This document shows, piece by piece, positions 36,369-44,387 of a stretch of DNA of 64,000 nucleotides. Below the pieces are notes generated by a model. That model was not told the origin of the DNA. It ran no database searches and saw nothing but the letters and a program-made list of their open reading frames with translations. Position 1 is the first letter of the stretch. Each line of letters opens with the position of its first letter. This DNA is from Saccharothrix longispora (lineage in GTDB: Bacteria; Actinomycetota; Actinomycetes; Mycobacteriales; Pseudonocardiaceae), in NCBI RefSeq assembly GCF_030852425.1, contig NZ_NSDM01000001.1, positions 496,001 to 560,000 of the forward strand, in the 5' to 3' direction. The position numbers and the translations under genes are program-made.

Positions 36369-39300
36369 CTATAGTGCAGACCTTCCTTCTGTCTCGCCAC
36401 TTATTTCATTTACCCAGGCGAGTACGCGCAGTGATCCCCTCAGTTCTTTTTGGTGTACTTGCGGTCGCACTTGAACCAATTCGCGACGGATGGCCACTGC
36501 TTCAGTGATGGCTTCCAGCGCCTCCTCACGCCGCCCGAGGCCTCCCAAATGAATCGACTGGTTGTTCAGGCTCATGGCAAGATCGGGCAGAAAGGCCTCA
36601 GGTCGCACTCGTGCCAGTTCGCGGTAGACTTCGACCGCTTCAGTGGCGACTCCCAGCGCCTCCTCACGCCGCCCAATCTCACCAAGACGACCCGACTGGT
36701 TGTTCAGGCTCATGGCAAGATCGGGCAGAAAGGCCTCAGGTCGCACTCGTGCCAGTTCGCGGTAGACCTTGACTGCTTCAGTGATGGCTTCCAGTGCCTC
36801 CTCACGCCGCCCGAGGCCTCCCAAATGAATCGACTGGTTGTTCAGGCTCATGGCGAGGTCGGGCAGGAAGGCGTCGGGTCGCGCTCGCGCCAATTCGCGG
36901 CGGATGGCCACTGCTTCAGTGACGGCTCCCAGTCCTTCCTTGTACCGCCCGAGGCCGCCCAGACGAACCGACTGGCTGTTCAGGCTCATGGCGAGGTCGG
37001 GCAGGAAGGCGTCGGGTCGCGCTCGCGCCAATTCGCGGTAGACTTCGACCGCTTCAGTGGCAACTCCCAGCGCCTCCTCACGCCGCCCGAGGCCTCCCAA
37101 ATCGATGGACTGGTTGTTCAGGCTCATGGCGAGGTTGGGCAGGAAGGCGTCGGGTCGCGCTCGCGCCAGTTCGCGGTAGACTTCGACCGCTTCAGTGGCA
37201 ACTCCCAGCGCCTCCTCACGCCGCCCGAGGCCTCCCAAATGAATCGACTGGTTACTCAGACTCGTAGCGAGGTCGGGCAGGAAGGCGTCGGGTCGCGCTC
37301 GCGCCAATTCGCGGTAGACCTTGACCGCTTCAGTGGCGACTCCCAGCGCCTCCTCACGCCGCCCGAGGCCTCCCAGCTGGATCGACTGGTTGTTCAGGCT
37401 CATGGCGAGGTCGGACAGGAAGGCGTCGGGTCGCGCTCGCGCCAATTCGCGGCGGATGGCCACTGCTTCAGTGACGGCTCCCAGTCCTTCCTTGTACCGC
37501 CCGAGGCCGCCCAGACGAACCGACTGATTACTCAGACTCGTAGCGAGGTCGGGCAGGAAGGTGTCGGGTCGCGCTCGTACCAGTTCGCGGTAGACCTTGA
37601 CTGCTTCAGTGATGGCTTCCAGCGCCTCCTCACGCCGCCCGAGGTCACCCAGACGAATCGCCTGGTTGTTCAGACTTGTAGCGAGGTATGGCAGGAAGGT
37701 GTCAGGGTCTGTTTGCACCTGTTCGCGACTAGTGTGGAGTAAGCGCTCACCGAGTTGGGCCGCCCAATCGGCCAACCGGTGACTGAACAACGGGAGGCGG
37801 TCGTAAAGGGCGGCAAGGAGGTCGAAGCTGGTGTCGAGTGCCTCGCTGATCTGAAACAACGCCTGCAACAACGGCTGTGGGTATTCGACTTGGGTGACCA
37901 CGGTGATCACGTCGCCACCCAGATGCCGGATGTGGCGGACGCACAAGGCGCTCAGACCGTCGTTCAGGAGGCCGGCGAACACCGTGTGCCCCGCGGCTCG
38001 CGAGTAAATGGTCAGCAGGCGTTCGGCTTGCTCGGGTGAGGTACCAGGTATGAGGCGGTCGGCCAGTTCTGCACGCGCTTGCAGGTGTCTGCCCACGAAT
38101 CGTTCGGCCAGCCGGTCCGGTTGCGGCGCGCCGAACGGGATGCCGCCCGCTCCCGGATACAGGCTGGCGATCCACTGCACCACCGCATCACGGCGGTCCC
38201 GTTGCTGATCGGCCAGGCCTGCGATCCTGCACAGCAGCGCATCAGCCTGTTCGCGATCGTCTGCGCCGACCAGGACCGCAGCGGCCATCGCGTCGTGCAG
38301 CGTCGAGCGTGCCAGATCCAGACGTGCCGACGGCAACGCGGCAGCCTGGTCCCAGTACCGCTGCTCATGATCCAGCAGACGGTCCTCCACGTCCCCCGCC
38401 GGCGTGGGCTCATCCGGTGGCGCTCCGACATCCAACAAGTCGGCCAGCGCGGTCATATGCAGCGTCAACGCCCCCAGTTGGCCCGTCCCGGGAAGTGCTT
38501 CCCGTGACACACGCGACGCGATCTGCTCCCATGCCTGACCGGGCAGGCCCCGCACTCGCAACAGCGCTGTGGAGAAGCCCTCCACGGCTTCCCGGTAGGC
38601 ATCCACTCGACCTCCGTCCTCGGACTCCAGGGGTGCCAGGGCGATCACCGGTGATCCGTCCAGCAGCAGCGAGGCGGTGCCCGACGACACGCGCAACCGC
38701 TCCCACCACTCACCGGCGGTACGGGCCAGCAGCAGCACTTTCAACGGTGTACCGCCGTCGTGGTCGGCGGCTGCCCGTACCAGCGCCTCCACCTGGCCGG
38801 TCCGGGTCTCGGCGTAGTCCACGACCACCAGCGTCGGCACCGCCGCGTCCGCGATCACGGCCAAGTCGTCCTCGGCGCGGCGGTGGTCGAGCCACACCAC
38901 CGCCCAACCACCGCCCAGCTCCTGGCCGAACTGCCGGGCCAGGCGGGTCTTGCCCTGACCACCCGGACCGTGCACCAGGCACGCCCCGAACCCCTCGACC
39001 GCAGCCCACGCGCCCAACCGGTCGAGTTCACCGCGCCGCCCGCGGAACCGCACCACCTCCAACGCCGGGTGCAGCAACCAGCCCGGCGACGGCAGCAGAG
39101 CGGGCAAAGGCAGTGGGGGCTCCGCCAGCCGGGCGAACTCCACCGGCCGCAGACCTGCCGCCCCGCCACCGTGGTCGGCCAGCACGGTCCGAAAACCCTC
39201 ATCGTGGTGCAGCACGTACGACGGCACCGCGACCAGCCGGGTATGACCGCTGTCCGCCTCGTCCGCCATCACCACACCGATCAGCAGACCTTCGCTGAAC

Positions 39301-39776
39301 AACGCACCGCCCGACAGCCCACCCCACGGTGACCCGCCCTCATCAGGGCGGTGGCCCTGGACGGCCATGACGTGGCGGTTGGTGATGCGCAGGTCATCCG
39401 GGTTCAGCGTGCCCGACAACTGCCCCGTGTCCACCGGCTCACCCGGACGCTGCGCCCGCTCCGGCACGCCCCTGACCTCGCACTTCAGCCCTGGCAGCTC
39501 CGTGACCACCCGACCCCAGACCACGTCCTTGCCCGACGGCGGCAACCACGACCGGGAGTCGATCCGGACCAGCGCCGCGTCGTCACGACCGGCCGACGTC
39601 CCACACCACACCACCACGCCCTCATGCGTGTCGCTGCCGCCCGGACGGAACACCCGCACGGTCGCACCCTTGTGGCCGACCACGTGTGCCGAGGTCAACA
39701 CCAGGTGTGGACCCACCACGTAACCGGAGCCGCGCTTACCCGCCGCAGTCACCGCGACCACGCGCGTTCGGACCAC
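36369..39776 (-). CDS. Trypsin-like protease / STAND-type NTPase / TPR fusion
   Basis: A 1,135-residue multidomain protein. Residues 1-190: trypsin-like serine protease with catalytic His (LTSAHVVG, about 31), Asp (DDAALVRID, about 66) and Ser (GGLSGGALF, about 155). Residues 245-480: P-loop NTPase with Walker A GPGGQGKT (about 270) and Walker B TLVVVDYAE (about 320). Residues 480-695 are helical. Residues 698-1111: nine 46-residue TPR units. This is the layout of STAND sensors that activate an effector on recognition. GTG 39776 follows GAGGGG; GTG 39782 is too close to it. It lies 31 bp behind the trypco2 gene. Immunity role is inferred from family context. Confidence 0.85.
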   Translation of the reverse strand: MVRTRVVAVTAAGKRGSGYVVGPHLVLTSAHVVGHKGATVRVFRPGGSDTHEGVVVWCGTSAGRDDAALVRIDSRSWLPPSGKDVVWGRVVTELPGLKCEVRGVPERAQRPGEPVDTGQLSGTLNPDDLRITNRHVMAVQGHRPDEGGSPWGGLSGGALFSEGLLIGVVMADEADSGHTRLVAVPSYVLHHDEGFRTVLADHGGGAAGLRPVEFARLAEPPLPLPALLPSPGWLLHPALEVVRFRGRRGELDRLGAWAAVEGFGACLVHGPGGQGKTRLARQFGQELGGGWAVVWLDHRRAEDDLAVIADAAVPTLVVVDYAETRTGQVEALVRAAADHDGGTPLKVLLLARTAGEWWERLRVSSGTASLLLDGSPVIALAPLESEDGGRVDAYREAVEGFSTALLRVRGLPGQAWEQIASRVSREALPGTGQLGALTLHMTALADLLDVGAPPDEPTPAGDVEDRLLDHEQRYWDQAAALPSARLDLARSTLHDAMAAAVLVGADDREQADALLCRIAGLADQQRDRRDAVVQWIASLYPGAGGIPFGAPQPDRLAERFVGRHLQARAELADRLIPGTSPEQAERLLTIYSRAAGHTVFAGLLNDGLSALCVRHIRHLGGDVITVVTQVEYPQPLLQALFQISEALDTSFDLLAALYDRLPLFSHRLADWAAQLGERLLHTSREQVQTDPDTFLPYLATSLNNQAIRLGDLGRREEALEAITEAVKVYRELVRARPDTFLPDLATSLSNQSVRLGGLGRYKEGLGAVTEAVAIRRELARARPDAFLSDLAMSLNNQSIQLGGLGRREEALGVATEAVKVYRELARARPDAFLPDLATSLSNQSIHLGGLGRREEALGVATEAVEVYRELARARPDAFLPNLAMSLNNQSIDLGGLGRREEALGVATEAVEVYRELARARPDAFLPDLAMSLNSQSVRLGGLGRYKEGLGAVTEAVAIRRELARARPDAFLPDLAMSLNNQSIHLGGLGRREEALEAITEAVKVYRELARVRPEAFLPDLAMSLNNQSGRLGEIGRREEALGVATEAVEVYRELARVRPEAFLPDLAMSLNNQSIHLGGLGRREEALEAITEAVAIRRELVQVRPQVHQKELRGSLRVLAWVNEISGETEGRSAL
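36444..37685 (-). repeat. Nine 138-bp coding tandem repeats (TPR array)
   Basis: Nine contiguous 46-codon units of the form LAMSLNNQSIHLGGLGRREE then ALGVATEAVEVYRELARARP then DAFLPD. They differ at few positions, and identical variants recur (RYKEGLGAVTEAVAIRREL in units 2 and 6). This is evidence of recent duplication and shuffling. Confidence 0.9.
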
Positions 39777-39807
39777 ACCCACCCCTCACCAGTGGCAGTC
39801 GGACGGG

Positions 39808-40137
39808 TCAGGGCTCGATGTAGCCCGACACATCCCCCGGGCCTTCCGGATGCGGTTCCGAGCCGCTGACCAGAAGGTCCTTCCCGCTCTTGTCCTTCGG
39901 GGTCAGCGACACCCTCACCCGGTGGGTGGCCACGCGGCCCACGCCCGCTTCCACCTCGGCCGCCACCACCCACGCCTTGAACCCGCCCTTGGCCTTCGCG
40001 TCGGCCTTGAGCTCCACCCCGAACTCCAACTCGATCGGACCCACCACGAAGTTGACGTCCTGGCCGCGCCCGTAGACCACCGCCTCCAGCAGTTCGTCCC
40101 GCAGCGCCGCCACGGCCTTGGCCAGCTCGATCTCCAT
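39808..40137 (-). CDS. Trypco2 (trypsin co-occurring domain) protein
   Basis: A 109-residue protein matching the trypco2 family, defined by its association with trypsin-like domains in predicted conflict systems. MEIELAKAVAALRDELLEAV is the N-terminal helix, VNFVVGPIELEFGVELKADA and KAWVVAAEVEAGVGRVATHR the strands, then VRVSLTPKD. It is upstream of the trypsin-NTPase-TPR gene with a 31-bp gap and the same orientation, so the two are co-transcribed. It is thought to act as an adaptor or regulator of the protease module; the biochemical function is not known. Confidence 0.85.
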   Translation of the reverse strand: MEIELAKAVAALRDELLEAVVYGRGQDVNFVVGPIELEFGVELKADAKAKGGFKAWVVAAEVEAGVGRVATHRVRVSLTPKDKSGKDLLVSGSEPHPEGPGDVSGYIEP

Positions 40138-40186
40138 ACCCACCCCCGTCGACCGACAGCCGCGTGCTGCTACGCCACCCGCAGCC

Positions 40187-40279
40187 CTACCCGAACAAGC
40201 CGGGCAGCACCCCGCACATCTGCGGAACCACGTCGAAGAAGAAGAGCAATTCGAACGATCCGCAGTCGGATGCGGACAC
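40187..40279 (-). CDS. Candidate 30-residue hydrophobic peptide ORF
   Basis: A short frame (GTG 40279) encoding a hydrophobic peptide ending FELLFFFDVVPQMCGVLPGL then FG. GGGG lies four bases upstream. It precedes the trypco2 gene on the same strand by 49 bp. The amino-acid pattern looks unlike random GC-rich translation, but nothing else supports it. It could be a leader peptide or a remnant. Confidence 0.3.
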   Translation of the reverse strand: MSASDCGSFELLFFFDVVPQMCGVLPGLFG

Positions 40280-40319
40280 GACACCCCAGCCCGGCAACAC
40301 TGTAGGTGACCTCATTGCC

Positions 40320-40490
40320 GACGGTTCCGGAAGTGGACCGGTCGTTTGCTGCCACCGGCTGGACGGGGGCGCGTACGTGGAGGTCTCGACGCTCCAGGCA
40401 GGCACTCGCGGCACCGTCGACGTCCCCGGCGGTGGGACCGTCCCCCTCGATCCTGCCGACCTGATCGGCTCACGCCGCCCCAGGTCGTGA
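40320..40490 (+). pseudogene. Uma2-family nuclease, C-terminal remnant
   Basis: Encodes HRLDGGAYVEVSTLQAGTRG then TVPLDPADLIGSR, matching the extreme C-terminus of Uma2 endonucleases (R-L-x-G-x-x-Y-V-E ... P-x-x-L-D-P-A-D-L). The catalytic core is missing and the upstream frame is unrelated. A deletion relic inside the island. Confidence 0.5.
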
Positions 40491-40638
40491 TCGGGACCTG
40501 TTCCCACCGAGACGAGTCCCGAGATGGCTCCGTGCGACTTCTGTGCGACGAGCATTGGTCGACAGCGGGCTACACCCGTCCTTCAGGACCTCCCACCGCA
40601 GCAGGTCAACGCCCCGGAGCAGGGCTGGTGGGACCGGG

Positions 40639-40679
40639 TTCCCGAGCTGTGGGGGCGGGTTCGATTCCGGCCACCCGCC
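40639..40679 (+). repeat. Imperfect copy of tRNA-Gly 3' half (candidate att)
   Basis: Aligns base for base with 34861-34901 with 35 of 41 identical, including the 15-bp run GGCGGGTTCGATTCC. The 5' half of a tRNA is absent, so it is not a second tRNA. Mismatches in the T-stem show decay. Confidence 0.65.
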
Positions 40680-40760
40680 CCTGTCGTGTCGATCCGAGGG
40701 GGATCACGTGCGCGAGACCGCTGTCGCGGTGCCGTCGGACTGCCGCGAGGCGTCGGACCC

Positions 40761-41144
40761 GTGACGACCTACTTGCGCTTCCAGGGCACGGAACGCCACG
40801 AACGCGGGTTCTTCCCCGGGATCTTCATGCTGGTCGACAGGCTGGCGCGGGAGGGGCTGCTGACGGACGAGCAGGAGCGGTTCCGGCGGGTCGACAACGA
40901 CTGGCACGACGCGGCCTGCGTGACGCCGTCGCACGTCGACCCGACCGTGTCCGACCGGGAGGTCGACCCCGGCGCGGTGGCCTGGTTCAAGGTCGACGGG
41001 GCGGGCCACCTGGTCGAGCGGATCGGCGGCTACCCGGAGATCCTGACCGCGCACGGCATCGGGTGGGAGCGGGTCGAGTCCTGCGACCCCGGCCGGGTCG
41101 TCTACGAGGACGAGCACCAGGTCGTGGTGGTGCCGCGCGATTAG
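40761..41144 (+). CDS. Protein of unknown function
   Basis: A 127-residue protein starting MTTYLRFQGTERHERGFFPG and including GYPEILTAHGIGWERVESCD. GTG 40761 gives the sensible N-terminus; sequence upstream in frame is non-coding or att DNA. Codon use matches the chromosome. It is the first gene outside the island's right edge. No family recognised. Confidence 0.65.
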   Translation: MTTYLRFQGTERHERGFFPGIFMLVDRLAREGLLTDEQERFRRVDNDWHDAACVTPSHVDPTVSDREVDPGAVAWFKVDGAGHLVERIGGYPEILTAHGIGWERVESCDPGRVVYEDEHQVVVVPRD

Positions 41145-41293
41145 CGCAGCCAGGCCCACGTGCCCGGGTCGTGCGCAGCCGCCGCACCGGGTGCGAGGCG
41201 CCCCGGTACCGGGACGTGGTCGAGCACCGTGCCGAGGTCGAACGCCCGCGCCACCGCTTCCACGGCGGGCGCGCCGGCCGAGGCCGCGTCCGG
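41144..41293 (-). pseudogene. Possible C-terminal gene remnant
   Basis: A minus-strand frame without a start reads AFDLGTVLDHVPVPGRLAPG then DPGTWAWLR and a stop. It looks protein-like (third-position GC pattern) but begins straight after the stop of the 41294 gene. Could be the tail of a lost gene; weak evidence. Confidence 0.25.
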
Positions 41294-41689
41294 TCAGGAC
41301 CCGTTTTCCGGCGTGCGCCAGACCGCCCGGTAGCGCTCCTGGTCGCGCTCGGTCCGCGCGCGCCGCACCTCGGCCGCCGCGCCGCGCGGGTAGCCGTACT
41401 TGGTCATCCGGTGGTCGGTGCTCTCGATCGCGTACGACACGCCGAAGTAGACGCCCACGATCAGGCCGAGCGAGCCGCACGCGACGGCCAGCGGCCACGG
41501 CGAGCCGAGGCCCAGCACCAGGGCCAGGGTGATCGCGATGGTCAGCGGCAGGACCTGGAGGAACATCCGCATGCCGAACCAGAGCAGCCACGACGGCTTG
41601 GTCGCCTGCTGGAAGACCCACTCGCGGTGGTGCTGGGGCAGTCGCCCGCCGAGCAGGTACCAGACCCGCAGCGGCAGCCCGGGCTTCAC
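41294..41689 (-). CDS. DUF5313-like membrane protein
   Basis: A 131-residue protein with two adjacent membrane helices (LQVLPLTIAITLALVLGLGS, LAVACGSLGLIVGVYFGVSY) between cytoplasmic ends. The LGGRLPQHHREWV motif near the N-terminus fits the DUF5313 family. GTG 41689 overlaps the MarR stop, so it is co-expressed with that regulator. Function unknown. Confidence 0.68.
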   Translation of the reverse strand: MKPGLPLRVWYLLGGRLPQHHREWVFQQATKPSWLLWFGMRMFLQVLPLTIAITLALVLGLGSPWPLAVACGSLGLIVGVYFGVSYAIESTDHRMTKYGYPRGAAAEVRRARTERDQERYRAVWRTPENGS

Positions 41690-42135
41690 GTGCGCTCCGC
41701 GGCGGCGATGACGCGCGTCAGCACGCCGTGCAGGTCGCGCAGCTCGTCCAGGGACATGCCGAGCTTCGCCACGATCGCGGGCGGGATCTCCAGCGCCCGC
41801 TCGCGCAGCGCCGCGCCCTCCGGGGTCAGCGCCACGGCCAGCATCCGCTCGTCGGCCGCGTCGCGCGACCGGGTCACGTAGCCGACCGCCTCCAGCCGCT
41901 TGAGCAGCGGGGACAGCGTGGCGGGTTCGAGCGCCAGCATCCGGCTCAACTCCTTCACCGACAGGGGGGCCCGACCCCACAGGGCGAGCATCACCAGGTA
42001 CTGGGGGTGCGTCAGGTTCATCGGGTCGAGCAGCGGGCGGTAGAGCGCGACCACGTTCCGCGAGGCGATGGACAGCGCGAAGCAGACCTGCCGCTCCAGG
42101 TCCAGCGGGTCCTCGGCGTTTAGTGCACTAATCAT
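41686..42135 (-). CDS. MarR/OhrR-family regulator
   Basis: A 149-residue winged-helix regulator. The N-terminal ERQVCFALSIASRNVVALYR carries the Cys used by OhrR-type peroxide sensors, with Tyr nearby. LTHPQYLVMLALWGRAPLSV and the recognition region LEPATLSPLLKRLEAVGYVT follow. No ohr gene is in the window; the coupled DUF5313 gene may be its target. The ATG lies within a palindrome, suggesting leaderless, autoregulated expression. Confidence 0.85.
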   Translation of the reverse strand: MISALNAEDPLDLERQVCFALSIASRNVVALYRPLLDPMNLTHPQYLVMLALWGRAPLSVKELSRMLALEPATLSPLLKRLEAVGYVTRSRDAADERMLAVALTPEGAALRERALEIPPAIVAKLGMSLDELRDLHGVLTRVIAAAERT

Positions 42136-42149
42136 TAGTGCCCATACTA
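42126..42149. promoter_or_regulatory. MarR autoregulatory operator and -10 element
   Basis: CACTAATCATTAGTG (42126-42140) is a 15-bp inverted repeat covering the regulator's ATG (42133-42135). On the minus strand TAGTAT (42144-42149) forms a good -10 at a spacing that puts the RNA start at or near the ATG. Confidence 0.6.
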
Positions 42150-42196
42150 CTTGGACGGATGACGTCCGGGGGTGCGACGACCACCACAGGACCTGG

Positions 42197-42583
42197 TCAC
42201 CCGGCCTCCAGCTCGGCCCACCCGCCGCCCGCGGCGAGCAGCGCCCGCACCGACGCGGCGTGCTCGGCCACGCCCGCGAGGTCGCTGTGCAGCAGCGCGG
42301 CCCGGTCCGCGTCGACCGGCACGTGGTCGTCGCGCCACAGGTCCACGGGCAGGCCCACCACGAACACCACGGAGTCGACCAGTCGCAGCACGGCCGCCAG
42401 CGGGTCGCCGGGGTAGGTGCCGCGGATGTCGGCGCACTCGGCGAGCAGGTCGGCCAGTCCGCGCACGGCGGTCGACGGCACGCCGTCCCAGTCCGGCGCC
42501 GGCCAGACGCGCGTGCTCAGCGCCATCCAGAGCCGCCACCCGGCGTGCGACTCGGCCTCGTCCCGCGGCTGCCAGGCACCCAT
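42197..42583 (-). CDS. Protein of unknown function
   Basis: A 128-residue soluble protein starting MGAWQPRDEAESHAGWRLWM, with LRLVDSVVFVVGLPVDLWRD and LLHSDLAGVAEHAASVRALL helices. It looks genuine by codon pattern and length. It lies between the symporter and the MarR operon on the same strand but no ribosome site is obvious. Confidence 0.55.
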   Translation of the reverse strand: MGAWQPRDEAESHAGWRLWMALSTRVWPAPDWDGVPSTAVRGLADLLAECADIRGTYPGDPLAAVLRLVDSVVFVVGLPVDLWRDDHVPVDADRAALLHSDLAGVAEHAASVRALLAAGGGWAELEAG

Positions 42584-42642
42584 CCTCCCGCTGTGCGGGT
42601 GCGCGACGGCACCCGCACAGCGGAGGTGGTGCTTCACACGGA

Positions 42643-44151
42643 TCAGGCGCGCACGGACTCGCGCTCGTCGTCGGACTGGAGCGAGTCGACGAGCGCCGCC
42701 CGGTCCGCCGACGGCTCCGGTTTGATCACCAGGCCGATGAGCAGGTACAGCACCAGCGACACGAGCAGCGGCCAGGACACGATCACCGCCTGCGTGACGA
42801 ACTCGCTCTTGTTCAGCTGCATCACGTACAGCACGGCCCACGTCAGCAGGCCGCCGATGGTGGAGCTCATCGCCGCGGTCGGCCCGACCCGCTTGAACCA
42901 CGGCAGCATGCCGAGCATCAGCGGGATCGCGATCGGGCCCATCGTGGCCGCCACCAGGGCGATCACCACCTTGAGCACGAAGCCCTTGGTGTCGGCGGTG
43001 AGCGCGATCGTCATGCTCAGCCCGATGAACAGGAAGGTGGTGATCCGGGCCAGTTGGAGCTGGGACGCCTCACCGAGCCTGGTCGCCCCCTTCCACAGCC
43101 TGGGCAGCATGTCCCGGGTGATGACGGCGGAGATCACGTTGGCGTCCGAGGACACCATCGCCATGGTGTGCGAGAAGAAGCCCGCCAGGACCAGGCCGAC
43201 CATGCCCGCGGGGAGCATGGCCTTGCCCATCTCCACGTACGCCTGCTCGGCGTTGGCCTCCATGCCGGGCACGATCAGCGGCGCCGCCCACATCGGGAAG
43301 AACAGGATCAGCGGCCAGACCAGCCACAGGAAGCTGGACAGCAGCGCGGACCGCTTGGCCGCGGCCCCCGTCGGCGCGGCCATGTAGCGCTGCGCCAGGT
43401 TCCACATGCCGCCGTTGTACTCCAGCGTCTTGATCAGGAACAGCGCCATGAAGAAGATCATCGTGTACTGGCCGGACAGCGGGTCGGAGTGCGACTCGGG
43501 CAGCTGGTCCCAGATCTCCCACATGAAGCTGATGCCGCCGAAGTGCGCCGCGACCGCGACGAACATGGCGATGCCGGCGAGGCCCTGGATGATGAACTGG
43601 CCGAAGTCGGTGAGGGCGTCGGCCCACAGGCCGCCCATCACCGAGTAGACCATCGTGACGACGCCGACCAGCGCGATGCCGAGCCAGATCGGCACGCCCG
43701 CGAAGCCCTGGAGGAGCAGCGCGACGGCGACCCACTTGGCGGCGATGTCGACGACCTTCAGCGCCGCGCCGGCCCACGCCATGATCTGCTGCGTCGGCAC
43801 GTTGTAGCGGCGGGCCAGGTACTCCAGCGGCGATTTCACGCCGTGCTTGGAGCGCAGCCTGTTCCAGGTCCCGGCCCACAGGAACGCGCCGATGCCCACG
43901 CCGACGCCGATGGTGAGCGCCCACCAGATGTAGACGGTGAGCCCGAGGCGGTACGCCTCGGCGGCGAAGGCCACGAACATGACCGCGCTGTAGCCGGACA
44001 TGTGGTGCGAGATGCCGGAGAGCCACCACGGCATCCGACCGCCCGCGGTGAAGAAGTCCGCGATGTTCTTGATCCGCCCGCGTGACCAGTAGCCGATGGC
44101 CACCATCACGAAGAAGTACCCACCGACGACGACCCAGTCGAGGGTGCCCAT
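42643..44151 (-). CDS. Sodium:solute symporter (SSS family)
   Basis: A 502-residue transporter with about 13 membrane helices. Family motifs include FFTAGGRMPWWLSGISHHMS (SSS helix 1 region with GG-x-x-x-WW), GVPIWLGIALVGVVTMVYSV and GGLWADALTDFGQFIIQG. It imports an organic solute with Na+. The substrate is not clear; this subfamily includes glucose/galactose-like and sialic acid transporters. GGAGGT lies immediately before ATG 44151. Divergent from the LuxR-type regulator, with operator-like palindromes between. Confidence 0.88.
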   Translation of the reverse strand: MGTLDWVVVGGYFFVMVAIGYWSRGRIKNIADFFTAGGRMPWWLSGISHHMSGYSAVMFVAFAAEAYRLGLTVYIWWALTIGVGVGIGAFLWAGTWNRLRSKHGVKSPLEYLARRYNVPTQQIMAWAGAALKVVDIAAKWVAVALLLQGFAGVPIWLGIALVGVVTMVYSVMGGLWADALTDFGQFIIQGLAGIAMFVAVAAHFGGISFMWEIWDQLPESHSDPLSGQYTMIFFMALFLIKTLEYNGGMWNLAQRYMAAPTGAAAKRSALLSSFLWLVWPLILFFPMWAAPLIVPGMEANAEQAYVEMGKAMLPAGMVGLVLAGFFSHTMAMVSSDANVISAVITRDMLPRLWKGATRLGEASQLQLARITTFLFIGLSMTIALTADTKGFVLKVVIALVAATMGPIAIPLMLGMLPWFKRVGPTAAMSSTIGGLLTWAVLYVMQLNKSEFVTQAVIVSWPLLVSLVLYLLIGLVIKPEPSADRAALVDSLQSDDERESVRA

Positions 44152-44233
44152 GAGACCTCCACGAGTGCTCCGGCCCACGGGGTGGCTGCGCGATCTTGCG
44201 GGCGGCGGTGCGCGACGCCCCACATGGGTGTGT

Positions 44234-44304
44234 GACGTACGTCTTACGAGGGTGTTGCCCCGTGCGGAAGGTCACAGGAGGTCATTGAGTCACATTCGTG
44301 ACTC
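44234..44304. promoter_or_regulatory. Palindromes in the symporter/LuxR intergenic region
   Basis: A perfect GACGTACGTC (44234-44243) and an 18-bp inverted repeat GAGTCAC-attc-GTGACTC (44287-44304), followed by an AT-rich CATATAT stretch that could hold a -10. Candidates for regulator binding between divergent genes. Confidence 0.5.
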
Positions 44305-44387
44305 TTGTTCATATATGTGACGCGGAGGAGCGCGAAGTTTTTTCATGGAACCGCGTCATAGGGGACACCCGAGCGTGTCGCATGGTC

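Larger units (their letters stand above)
34861..40679. mobile_element. Candidate tRNA-Gly-associated genomic island (remnant)
   Basis: The left edge is the 3' half of tRNA-Gly; the right edge is a 41-bp imperfect copy of it (40639-40679). Inside are broken GntR, XRE and Uma2 genes and the trypco2/trypsin-NTPase-TPR pair; outside the right copy, ordinary chromosome genes resume. No integrase is visible, so this is a decayed or passively acquired island. The six mismatches mean the repeat could also come from an older insertion or another tRNA-Gly isoacceptor. Confidence 0.55.

Noticed and set aside
36444-37685. Repeat array resembling a CRISPR at first sight
   Set aside because: The 138-bp units are contiguous, in frame and coding; there are no spacers.
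36450-37742. A 430-codon plus-strand open frame across the TPR array
   Set aside because: It is antisense to the TPR repeats and repeats with their 138-bp period, so it is a shadow of the repeated coding strand.
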